Positions 55,176 to 62,908 of a stretch of 64,000 nt of DNA are shown in pieces. Every line of letters starts with the position of its first letter. Position 1 is the first letter of the stretch. This DNA is from an uncultured Clostridium sp. (GTDB lineage: Bacteria > Bacillota > Clostridia > TANB77 > CAG-508), in the NCBI GenBank assembly GCA_947648905.1, contig CANSPP010000002.1, forward strand, positions 124,001 through 188,000, written 5' to 3'. A model generated the notes under the pieces. The model saw only the letters and a list, made by a program, of their open reading frames with translations. It was not told the origin of the DNA and ran no database searches. A program made the position numbers and the translations under genes.

Positions 55176-57072
55176 TTATTGCCACTTAATGGCTCTTAAT
55201 CCATATGGACATCCCCAAGGTGCTCCTGTAATGCTGTTTTCTTTTTTATTTATTTTAATTTCTGCTAAATTTGTGCAATCTGCAAAGCATTCACTTCCAA
55301 TTGCCTCAACAGTATTTGGAATTTCTATTTTTTTTAGTAAACTACATCTATGAAAGCATGTATCGCCTATCACCTTTAAATTAGGTGGTAAAATAATATC
55401 TGTCATTCTATTTTCTCCCAAAAATGCTCTATTTGACATTTTTTCTACATTAGATGCCACCGTAAATTCTCCTGTTATACCATATAAAACTTTTTCTAAT
55501 GTTTTAAAATCTTTTGAATATAAAATATTGTCTCTTATTGCGTATCTTTGATTTTCTTCACTAATTGTAACCTCTCCTATTTTATATATATCGTTATGAT
55601 CGATTACATTTCCTCCAACACTATTTAAGCCTTTTCCTAAGACAATATTAACTCCCGTAGCCATTCTACTCAATGCCCTATATCCCAAAGTTTCTAATGA
55701 ATCTGGAAAAATTATTTCTTTTGCTCTTGTTGCTGGTGCCAATGCTTCATCTTGAACGCTAACTATTCCTTCTTTTATTTTTATATTCTCAGCTTTTGAA
55801 TAACATAGGATTAGCTTATTAGCTTTAGTATATAGAATTTTATTTTCATTATCAACTATAAAAGTTTTATTTCCATCTGCTACTTCTACTTGTTCTATAC
55901 TTGAAGGAATACAACTCCACGTATTTTCCCCTAATATTTCTAATGTTGATGGTAATATTATTTTTTTAATATTTGTATAATTACTTATACTATAGACATA
56001 GTTTTTTACTCCTTCCGGAATATTAAAAGTATTTCCTTCTTTAAGTTTCTGTGGAGAAATATAACATATTGTATCTCCACTTTTTGTTGTGAGAAAACCT
56101 TCTTTAAAAATATAATTTTTATTGTTTGTTGTATCTATTTCACTTATATTATTTCTTCCGAAACAAAAACGAGGATCTATATATGTTACTGTTTCTGGAA
56201 TTTTTAAATATGTTAAATTACCACAAGCTAATGATGCGCTTTCTATTCTTTCTAACTTTTCTGGTAATATTATTTCTTTTAATCCTGGACAGAGGTCAAA
56301 TACAGAATCACTTAATTTTGTTATGCCATTTGAAAGATTTATCTCTTGTAAATTAGTGCATTCAGCAAAAGCAAATGGTTTCAAATTATTTACTGAGTCT
56401 GTCATACTAACACTTTTCAAATTGCTACAACTTCGAAAAGCATTATCTCCTATTGTTTCAACTCCGTCTTGAATTATTACTTTTTCAAGTGTTTTATTAT
56501 TTCTAAAAGCATTAGTTCCTATTTCTTTTACAGTCCCTGGTATTACTATTGTTCGTAATCCATCTAAATTTGAAAATGCTCCTTCCCCTATTTTTGTCAC
56601 ATTTTGTGGTATTATTATTGAACCTGTTACTTCATCCATTATATCTAGATTTTTATCTGTCGACATTAATTCTCCGTCTATGATTATATATGGACTTACT
56701 TTTATCCCTATCTCTTGTGCCCATTTTTTCTCTTGTTCATTTTGAGCAAAATAAAATAATTCTCCTTTTATTACTTCGAAATTGTCTACATATTTCTTAT
56801 CTGAATTTTTTAATACTGTATATATATTTCCTTCTTCCGTTATAGAATCATAAATCAGTGCATTTTTTCCGGCATATAGTGCACCTTCTTCAAAGTTTCT
56901 ATCTTTTGAAGTTCTTTCTATTACATATAAATCGTATTCTTCTGCTACTGCTGATAACTCCGTTTTGAATTTTGCTTCTCCGTGCTTTTCCTATTATGCC
57001 ATTGTCCCCTGTTAATGTTGCTATTGTTACACCTGCTAATATTAATAATAGAATTATTGTTATTACTAGTGC
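55176..57072 (-). CDS. BspA-type leucine-rich-repeat protein C, 5' end cut off by the serine-recombinase element, +1 shift at CGG
   Basis: The frame runs from 'LVITIILLLILAGVTIATLT' through 'GDNGIIGKA' and LRR_5 repeats to 'PYGLRAIKWQ'. The first residues of the leader (start codon and NKSKGITLI part) are missing: upstream of the codon for Ala at about 57072 the sequence belongs to the end of the recombinase gene (57066-58679). It also has the extra C: AAA GCA CGG AGA at 56980-56982, in place of GCA GGA GAA. Without its own start it is probably silent unless excision restores it. Same domain plan as paralogs A and B. Confidence 0.82.
56980..56982 (-). other. +1 shift site (CGG A) in BspA-like gene C
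   Basis: Same GCA CGG AGA as in gene B, one base more than paralog A. Confidence 0.88.
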
Positions 57073-58679
57073 TGTAAGGATAAAATGTTACTTTTTTCAT
57101 CAAAAATATATGGGTTTTCGTAACCCTTTAAATAAAAATCAAATTTTGTATCATTGTATATAACAACTTTATCAACTAATTCCTTACAAATGTTTTTACT
57201 AAACTTTTTCAAATTCAATATGTTATCTACCGTTTTTCTAACACTACTTAATATTTCTTCAATATTATCTCTAATTTTGATTTTCTGCTCTTGTGCTTTT
57301 AGTTCTTTTTCTAATTTTATCATTTTGTTTTCTATCTCTTTGTTCTTTAGTCTATAAGTTTCTTCATCAATTATTTCTTTTATACACAAATCTAGTAGTT
57401 TGTTTTTTTCTTTACAAAGTTGTTCTTTTTCCTTTAAAAGTATATCACTTAATTCAGTTTCTTTTTCACATTTATTTATTGCTTTTTTTACATATTCTTC
57501 TACATCTCTTTTGATTTCATTTTTATTAGTTAATATTTCTTTTAAAGCCTTTGTAAAGCATTCTTTTAGAAGTTCATTATTTACTCTATCATTATCGCAT
57601 CCTATTTCTTGGTCATTTTCTATATGTTTCTTTCCATATTTAGTAGCAGTGTAACATCTCCATGTTTTTCTTATTGTTCCATCTTTTCTTTTTCTATTTT
57701 CGCCACCAACATAAGATGCACCACAGCAAGCACAAACTAATTTGCCAGAGAAAGTATGCTTATTTGTATATTTACTTTTTTCGTGTTTATACATTTCACT
57801 TCTTCTTTTCAATTCTTTTTGTGTTGCCATAAATGTTTCCCTGTCAATTATAGCTTCATGATGATTTTCTTTATAAATAAATTCTACTTCGCCTTGATTA
57901 TATTTTTTAGTATGCTCTAAAAAGTCAGTAGTATATGTAATCCTTTGTTTTAAATCTCCTATGTACTTCACATTTTGTAAAATATCTAGAATCGTTGATT
58001 CTCTCCAGTCTGTTGACTTCTCTTTACTTCTAGTTCTCTTGATTTCAACTCCTCTTTCTTTTAGTTCTTTTGCAATAGTATAAGCACCTTTACCTTCATG
58101 AAGATACATATTAAATATTTCTCTTACTATTGCTGCTTCTTTTTCGTTAATTACTAATTTGGTCTTTTTACCAGTTATAGGATCTCTGACAAAATCGTAG
58201 CCATATACTATATTTCCAAAAGCAACTCCTTTTTTCATACTTTGTATTACTCCAAATTGTACCCTTTCAGAAATTCTCCTACTTTCATCTTGAGCTAATC
58301 CTGCCATTATTGTTAGTCTTAATTCTCCATCTGTATCAAATGTACTAATATTGTCTATTATGAATCTTACTTCAATTCCTATTTTTTTAAATTCTCTTGT
58401 CTTTTCTAGTGTATCTACTGTATTCCTTGCAAACCTACATACTTCTTTTGTCAGTATAATATCATATTTGTTTTTTAGCCTATCTCGATACATTCTATTA
58501 AAGTCATTTCTCTTTTTTAATGATGTTCCACTAATTCCTTCATCTGCATATATTTCAATTAGTTTCCAGTCCTTATGTTGGCTTACATATTCTTCAAAAT
58601 ACAACCTTTGATTTTCCAAAGAATTTTTTTGATCTTCATGGTCAGTAGATACACGACAGTATGCAACAACTCGCTTCAT
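57066..58679 (-). CDS. large serine recombinase (integrase)
   Basis: 537 residues. Resolvase domain with 'VVAYCRVSTDHEDQKNSLENQ' (within 4-24; catalytic Ser in RVST), 'YADEGISGTSLKKR', 'EVCRFARNTVDTLE' and 'ISERVQFGVIQSMKKG'; then the Recombinase domain (about 160-280), a zinc ribbon ('KLVCACCGASYVGG'... 'HIENDQEIGCDNDRV') and a long coiled coil (about 390-480). This is the layout of large serine integrases that insert phages or conjugative elements. Its last codons ('ILSLQH') overlap the interrupted pilin-like gene C, so the element end, and attachment site, should lie at about 57066-57075. Confidence 0.93.
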   Translation of the reverse strand: MKRVVAYCRVSTDHEDQKNSLENQRLYFEEYVSQHKDWKLIEIYADEGISGTSLKKRNDFNRMYRDRLKNKYDIILTKEVCRFARNTVDTLEKTREFKKIGIEVRFIIDNISTFDTDGELRLTIMAGLAQDESRRISERVQFGVIQSMKKGVAFGNIVYGYDFVRDPITGKKTKLVINEKEAAIVREIFNMYLHEGKGAYTIAKELKERGVEIKRTRSKEKSTDWRESTILDILQNVKYIGDLKQRITYTTDFLEHTKKYNQGEVEFIYKENHHEAIIDRETFMATQKELKRRSEMYKHEKSKYTNKHTFSGKLVCACCGASYVGGENRKRKDGTIRKTWRCYTATKYGKKHIENDQEIGCDNDRVNNELLKECFTKALKEILTNKNEIKRDVEEYVKKAINKCEKETELSDILLKEKEQLCKEKNKLLDLCIKEIIDEETYRLKNKEIENKMIKLEKELKAQEQKIKIRDNIEEILSSVRKTVDNILNLKKFSKNICKELVDKVVIYNDTKFDFYLKGYENPYIFDEKSNILSLQH

Positions 58680-58697
58680 ACTCTCTTATACCTACCT

Positions 58698-59415
58698 TTA
58701 CCTTAATTTTTTCAATTTCTTTGCTATTTTAATTCTTTCAGCCATCTGTTTTTTATATTCTTCATTTTCCCAAAGTGCTTTCATTTTTTCACTTCGTGAT
58801 TTGTTTGCTTTTCTTCTTTTTTCTTCCTTTTTAGCTGTATCAACTTCTTTCTCTATTCTATTTCTTATATTAGTAGCTTCTTTTTCATTGACTTGATATT
58901 TTCCATCAACAAAGTCATAACCATATATTTTTTCTCCAATGTTTCTATTGTTTTTTACTTTTTTCTGTATTTTTTCAAATTCTTTTTTTCCTATTATAGC
59001 TCCGTGATAAATTTTCTCTTTTTGCTTTACTTCTCATTTCATTTTCGCTTTGAATCATAAAAACAATTATTTGAATTTGTGTCCTTCCTACTGCATCTGC
59101 TGTACTAATTTTTTCGTCCAAGAAAATTACTTCTATTTGTTTTTGATTAAAAAATTTTATAAAAAAGTCTACCTTATAATTAGTTGCTTGACAAAATTGC
59201 CTTACATTTTTTATTAAAATAATATCAATATTTTCTTCTAAAGCTTCATTTAATAATTTCTCAAAACTTATACATTGTTTATTTTTTGTATAGTCTATAA
59301 ATTTTTTTACTATTTTCCATTCTCCATAATCTTTAATATACTCTTGTATTTGCTTTTCAAAATCTTTTATACTCTTTTCATTATTATATAATCCATAAGT
59401 TACTACTTTTTTCAT
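58698..59415 (-). CDS. second serine-recombinase-family protein lacking the catalytic serine, with +1 shift at CGG
   Basis: About 238 residues if one base is skipped. It follows the recombinase fold: 'VVTYGLYNNEKSIKDFEKQI' (the RVS-T motif of the active enzyme is replaced, no Ser), 'IKNVRQFCQATNYKVDFFIKF', 'STADAVGRTQIQIIVFM', 'NEMRSKAKRENLSGAIIGKK' and 'GEKIYGYDFVDGKYQVNEK'. Zero frame: TTA TCA CGG AGC at 59002-59004 (codon 138); skipping C gives TCA GGA GCT and extends the protein by 101 residues to TAA 58698-58700. The C-terminal tail is Lys-rich. It lies 18 bases before the active recombinase and may act as its regulator or directionality partner. Confidence 0.78.
59002..59004 (-). other. 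+1 shift site (CGG A) in the second recombinase gene
   Basis: Zero frame AAT TTA TCA CGG AGC TAT; restored frame AAT TTA TCA (C) GGA GCT ATA. Confidence 0.85.
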
Positions 59416-59520
59416 CCTTGCTTGTCCTTTCCTACTTTCTGTGCTAAAATAGTAGCAGAAAGTATTTTAATATTTTCCGAACTATCTATATTAGTTTCAC
59501 GGCTATTGGATAGTTCTTTT

Positions 59521-59679
59521 TTATTTTTCAATATCATTATGTATTGCTGTTTTCTTTATAATTGTTGCTTTGTTATCTTTTGTTTTCCTTAAAAGTACCT
59601 CTTTTTGCTCATTTTCTGATAATTGTTCTGGATTACCTACTCTGCAATATGCAAAAACTCTCATTTCTGTTTTAGGCAT
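59521..59679 (-). CDS. 52-residue resolvase-fragment-like protein
   Basis: ATG 59679-59677 with GGAGGG upstream; stop at 59523-59521. 'MRVFAYCRVGNPEQL' resembles the first strand and serine loop of serine recombinases (RVST position reads RVGNPEQ, no Ser), followed by a Lys/Thr-rich tail. Such short pieces occur near integrases of Clostridia elements. Its start overlaps the stop of the gene upstream (TGATG). Role unknown; it may bind or modulate the recombinase. Confidence 0.65.
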   Translation of the reverse strand: MPKTEMRVFAYCRVGNPEQLSENEQKEVLLRKTKDNKATIIKKTAIHNDIEK

Positions 59680-59813
59680 CAAGCTACCCTCCTTTCAAAA
59701 TCTTTGTCTATCTCTATAATTGCTAATTTCATTTCTTCTTCTGTTAGTATTCCTTGTTCATATAGGTCTTTTATAATTCCTATCTCTATGCACTTTTTAG
59801 CAATTTCTCGCAT
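59679..59813 (-). CDS. 44-residue SHOCT-like small protein
   Basis: ATG 59813-59811 with GGAGGAATTGT upstream; stop TGA 59681-59679 overlaps the next start. 'EIGIIKDLYEQGILTEEEMKL' has the short helix-turn ('LyeqGiiteeEf') of SHOCT domains, oligomerising pieces found in many mobile-element proteins. Translation is coupled to the 52-residue gene. Confidence 0.65.
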   Translation of the reverse strand: MREIAKKCIEIGIIKDLYEQGILTEEEMKLAIIEIDKDFERRVA

Positions 59814-59833
59814 ACAATTCCTCCAATTTAAAA

Positions 59834-59907
59834 AGGAAGTTTTGTATTGCCTATAAATAGCATACTCAACTTCCTAAATCTTTTCCAAGGTACAAAATTT
59901 ACCTTGC
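59834..59907. terminator. two hairpins 3' of the MazF gene
   Basis: CAAGGTA-aattttg-TACCTTG (59884-59906) and AGGAAGTT...AACTTCCT (59834-59875, long loop). They separate mazF from the small-protein operon. Confidence 0.5.
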
Positions 59908-59931
59908 CTATATTTTTATAGATTTGACACA

Positions 59932-60687
59932 TTATTTTCTATCTTTCACATTTTCTGCTTGTTTTTCAACTTCATCTGGAGAATATAAATCAATAAGTGT
60001 TAAGATATATTTTCCAAATTCCTCGTTTGAAATTTCCAAGTTCCCTGTATGTTTTAGATATTCTCTTGCTACCATTCCATAAGATGCAATTTGATTTCTC
60101 GTAACAAATTCTGTTTTTTCTTCTATTCCCTCTCTATGTGGCACTTCTTTTTTGATTTTCTCTAAATCTATTCCTAATGAAATAATAAGAGCTTTATCTA
60201 CTTTTCTCAATTCTCCAATATCTAAAGCTCCTATATAATATTTTAATCTTGATTTGTCTATTGCTCTGATTTGTTCTGTCAAAACAAGTGAATTTTGTTT
60301 TAGTCTATCTTTATACCCTTTTATATACACATGAGTTGGTATAATCGATTTTGAATTTACTTTACTTGTTATTGGTGCAATTATAACAGTTGGACTATGC
60401 TCATTTCCTATATTGTTTTGCAATATTACTACTGGTCTTACTCCTGTTTGTTCACTTCCTACATAAGTTTCGTCTAAAGCTGCATAATATAAATCTCCTC
60501 TTTTAATTTCCATTTTATTTCTATTCTCCTTTTTTTCTTTATAATTTTTCAAATATTCCATTTGTTCTTGATCTTCCATTATTTTTTCTTCTTCTGTTTT
60601 ACTCATACTCGCATATAGAATCATTAAATATGTAAATATTGTGATAAGTATAAGTAGTATTAAAAATATAATTAGTAAAATATTCAT
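59932..60687 (-). CDS. PemK/MazF-family endoribonuclease toxin with N-terminal membrane segment
   Basis: 251 residues from ATG 60687 (AAGGAG upstream). A hydrophobic N terminus (residues 2-26) and a charged helix precede the MazF domain, which begins 'EIKRGDLYYAALDETYVGSEQ' (from 59) and continues 'GVRPVVILQNN', 'SPTVIIAPITS' and 'SLVLTEQIRAIDKSRL', all MazF landmarks. The C-terminal 90 residues are an extension not found in plain MazF. An internal ATG at 60513 with its own AAGGAGA site would give the soluble form, so two products are possible. No standard antitoxin gene lies next to it; the sigma-like gene and candidate RNA upstream are the nearest partners. Confidence 0.85.
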   Translation of the reverse strand: MNILLIIFLILLILITIFTYLMILYASMSKTEEEKIMEDQEQMEYLKNYKEKKENRNKMEIKRGDLYYAALDETYVGSEQTGVRPVVILQNNIGNEHSPTVIIAPITSKVNSKSIIPTHVYIKGYKDRLKQNSLVLTEQIRAIDKSRLKYYIGALDIGELRKVDKALIISLGIDLEKIKKEVPHREGIEEKTEFVTRNQIASYGMVAREYLKHTGNLEISNEEFGKYILTLIDLYSPDEVEKQAENVKDRK

Positions 60688-60712
60688 TGTTTTATTTCTC
60701 CTTTTTTATTCA

Positions 60713-60744
60713 AAAAGGCTACCTTATAGATTAGATAGCCTTTT
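60713..60744 (-). terminator. intrinsic terminator at the end of the candidate RNA
   Basis: Minus strand AAAAGGCTA...TAGCCTTTTTG, followed by more A/T; 9-bp stem with T-run. Confidence 0.75.
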
Positions 60745-61040
60745 ACAATTACTTTCTATCTTCTCCTAAAATTCATTAAACGGCAATTAGCTAAATTGCT
60801 CCACAGGACTTCCACCTACCTGCTTTCAACAGATTTGTTCTCAATGCGTGGGACGGTTTTATCTCGCTCGTGCTATGACTAAACAAGTGTATCATTATAC
60901 CTACTACTTGTCCTCGCCTTATAAGTGGCTATCTTATATTTAAGTAAAGTGATTTGTGAGATTACTTTTTAACTAGCTCGAATAGTAGGAATGTATTTAA
61001 TGAATTGCTATTTAATTTTCAAAGTTCATGTGGAATAAAA
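60745..61040 (-). ncRNA. candidate large structured non-coding RNA (about 300 bases)
   Basis: No gene fits here, yet 60780-60920 is far more GC-rich than the rest of the window, a mark of structured RNA in AT-rich genomes. On the minus strand hairpins are visible: CAAGT...ACTTG (complement of 60883-60909), GAACA-aatc-TGTTC-type (near 60830), CAGG...CCTG (near 60803-60822) and GCAATT-tagct-AATTGC (60783-60800). An intrinsic terminator closes it at 60713-60744 and the previous gene's terminator (61043-61074) precedes it. I do not recognise the class. Boundaries are approximate and transcription is inferred. Confidence 0.55.
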
Positions 61041-61042
61041 AT

Positions 61043-61074
61043 TCCTCTCATTTCTCCTGTGAAAAAATGAGAGG
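61043..61074 (-). terminator. terminator after the sigma-like gene
   Basis: CCTCTCATTT-tttcacaggag-AAATGAGAGG followed by AATTTTTAT on the minus strand. Confidence 0.8.
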
Positions 61075-61091
61075 TTTGTAGGATTAAATTT

Positions 61092-61601
61092 TTAAATTTT
61101 TATAAATTTTTTTAATTTTTCTAAAATTCTATCTCTTTTATCTTGAATTGTAGTGTAATGTTTGCCTACTATTGCAGCATATTCTCGCAATGTTTTATTT
61201 TCAAAAAATAATGCCTTTATTAGTTTATATTCTTCTTCAGTTAGTTGTAATAAAGCTATTCTTAATTTTTCTATTTCAATTTTTCTTTCAAAAGTAGCTT
61301 CTATATTATCTATTGGATTTGAAATTATATTTTTTAATGCTACTCCATTTTCAGATTCATGATCATAAGAAATTAAATTCATTTTTCTTGCAACTCGATC
61401 TAAATATTTTTGTCTTTGTTCTTCATACTCTATAATTTCATAATCTTTTTTTGATACTTCTAGTAAAATATCATCTAACTTAATAAATTTCTTTTTCTTA
61501 TATGTACTGTATTTTTTTCGTTTCTCTTTTAGTTCTTTATATGTAATTTCTTCATAAATTCCTTTTTTTAATTTTATAAAACATTTTGCATTATCTTGCA
61601 T
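61092..61601 (-). CDS. sigma-70-like helix-turn-helix protein of the mobile element
   Basis: 169 residues from ATG 61601, chosen for GGAGGAAAG just upstream. The C-terminal part has a sigma region 4-like helix-turn-helix: 'LLQLTEEEYKLIKALFFENK' and 'TLREYAAIVGKHYTTIQDKRDRILEKL'. The N-terminal 80 residues are basic and not like sigma region 2. Such short sigma-like regulators are common in Firmicutes integrative elements and probably switch element genes on. The ribosome site abuts a hairpin (61613-61642). Confidence 0.82.
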   Translation of the reverse strand: MQDNAKCFIKLKKGIYEEITYKELKEKRKKYSTYKKKKFIKLDDILLEVSKKDYEIIEYEEQRQKYLDRVARKMNLISYDHESENGVALKNIISNPIDNIEATFERKIEIEKLRIALLQLTEEEYKLIKALFFENKTLREYAAIVGKHYTTIQDKRDRILEKLKKFIKI

Positions 61602-61612
61602 TTCTCTTTCCT

Positions 61613-61642
61613 CCAATCAATTCGTTTTTGTGAATTGATTGG
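61613..61642 (-). promoter_or_regulatory. hairpin abutting the ribosome site of the sigma-like gene
   Basis: CCAATCAATTC-acaaaaac-GAATTGATTGG, 11-bp perfect stem whose last GG begins the GGAGG ribosome site. It may limit translation start. Confidence 0.55.
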
Positions 61643-62084
61643 TAGGTGGGCTACGGCAATGTTTTTCTTTTAGAGCATAAAAAAAATCAAATATACAACG
61701 CATAATTGCACATTTGATTTGAAATAGGCACAAATATCTAATATTTACATTTTTTAATGTAAATACTTGTGAAATTACTTTTACATTTTTACTTGTACCC
61801 CTCCCCATATAAAAAACTCCTTTATAGAATAGTGCCTAAACAAAATTCTTAAAGGAGTTTTGAATAATTAAAAAATAAATCAATACTATAATCAAAGTCT
61901 AAAATATGTACTTGTAATTATCTTGTGTTTTCTCTATATCTTTTGAATCGCCTCCCTTTTAAGACTTTGATTAAGTTGCTTGCATTATATAGAATTTTAC
62001 TTTTCTAATGTCAAAAAAGGGGGAATATGGCGAAAAAGGGCGAAAAAAGGCTAAATTTTCTTTTACTATTTTTTCCATTTTGTA
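61643..62084. other. non-coding stretch between the element and the Spo0A-like gene
   Basis: No credible gene. It contains a minus-strand terminator-like stem AAATCAAAT...ATTTGATTTTTTTT (61681-61721), a palindrome TATTTACATT...AATGTAAATA (61742-61765), and an AAACTCCTTT...AAAGGAGTTT hairpin (61815-61860). The right end of the mobile element could lie here; no attachment site was recognised. Confidence 0.45.
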
Positions 62085-62113
62085 TTGTGTTTACATAATT
62101 TTTATGGTATAAT
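62085..62113 (+). promoter_or_regulatory. sigma-A promoter of the Spo0A-like gene
   Basis: TTGTGT (62085-62090), 17 bases, TATAAT (62108-62113) with TGG before it (extended -10). Confidence 0.7.
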
Positions 62114-62156
62114 GTTATCGAATTTATAATATAGACATTTGTAGGAGGGTTTCCAG

Positions 62157-62876
62157 ATGCAGAAAGTCCTTATTGCTAATCCTAATGTTGAGCAAAGAAT
62201 AAGGCTTTGTCAACAGCTTGCAAATGATAAAAGGTTAGAAGTAATAGAAACAGCTGATGGAAAAACTGCTTTAGAAAAATATCTTGATATTAAACCTAAT
62301 GTATTAGTTTTAGATTCTTGCCTAAAAGATATAAATTGTATTGAAATAATTGATAGATTATCTACAAATATTGCAGATAAGAAAAATAACAACATTATAT
62401 TAACAGCTCAAAAAGAAGAAAATTTGAACTTGTCTAATGCTGCTAGAATATACAAGGTAATCTATGATGATGAAAATTTTAATGACTTTTATAGTACAAT
62501 TAACGAAATGTATCTTTTTGGAGAATATGAAGAATTAACTAACGAGGAACTCGATTTATTATTTTTGACATTAAAAATTCCTTTAAATTCAAATGGAACT
62601 AATTACATAAGAGAAGCTATTTTTGAATGCTACTACTACCCTGACTTACAGAAAAAATTGAAAGATATTTTTACTATAATTGGACAAAGACACAACAAGC
62701 CTAATTCGGCAATACGATCAAGTTTTAGAACTGCATTAGAACGATTAAATATGTATAGAGATACTATCAACTGCCCTATTATGCAATATTTTGATATTGA
62801 AGAAAATATAACCCCAAAAGATTTTTTAGAAATTGCAGTAATGTATTTACATCTACAAAAAGGAAAGAAGAAATAA
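62157..62876 (+). CDS. Spo0A-like response regulator with atypical receiver
   Basis: 239 residues; TAGGAGGG precedes ATG 62157. N-terminal receiver-like domain: the usual acidic pair after strand 1 is replaced ('VLIANPNVEQR'), while the acceptor Asp is kept in 'VLVLDSCLKD' (about 58). The C-terminal half matches the Spo0A DNA-binding domain: 'LKIPLNSNGTNYIREAIFEC', 'YYPDLQKKLKDIFTIIGQRH', 'PNSAIRSSFRTALERLN'. True Spo0A controls entry to sporulation. Loss of the acidic pair suggests control without standard phosphorelay. It may be a paralog of the main Spo0A. Confidence 0.85.
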   Translation: MQKVLIANPNVEQRIRLCQQLANDKRLEVIETADGKTALEKYLDIKPNVLVLDSCLKDINCIEIIDRLSTNIADKKNNNIILTAQKEENLNLSNAARIYKVIYDDENFNDFYSTINEMYLFGEYEELTNEELDLLFLTLKIPLNSNGTNYIREAIFECYYYPDLQKKLKDIFTIIGQRHNKPNSAIRSSFRTALERLNMYRDTINCPIMQYFDIEENITPKDFLEIAVMYLHLQKGKKK

Positions 62877-62908
62877 GTTTTGTAAAAAACCTATTCCTCT
62901 TTTTTAGT

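Noticed and set aside
60745..61040. RNase P RNA or T-box in the GC-rich tract
   Set aside because: A 'GGAAGTCC'-like string recalls RNase P, but the other conserved blocks were not found, and there is no T-box motif.
61617..61808. 63-codon open frame on the minus strand
   Set aside because: No ribosome site, composition not protein-like, and it covers hairpins upstream of the sigma-like gene.
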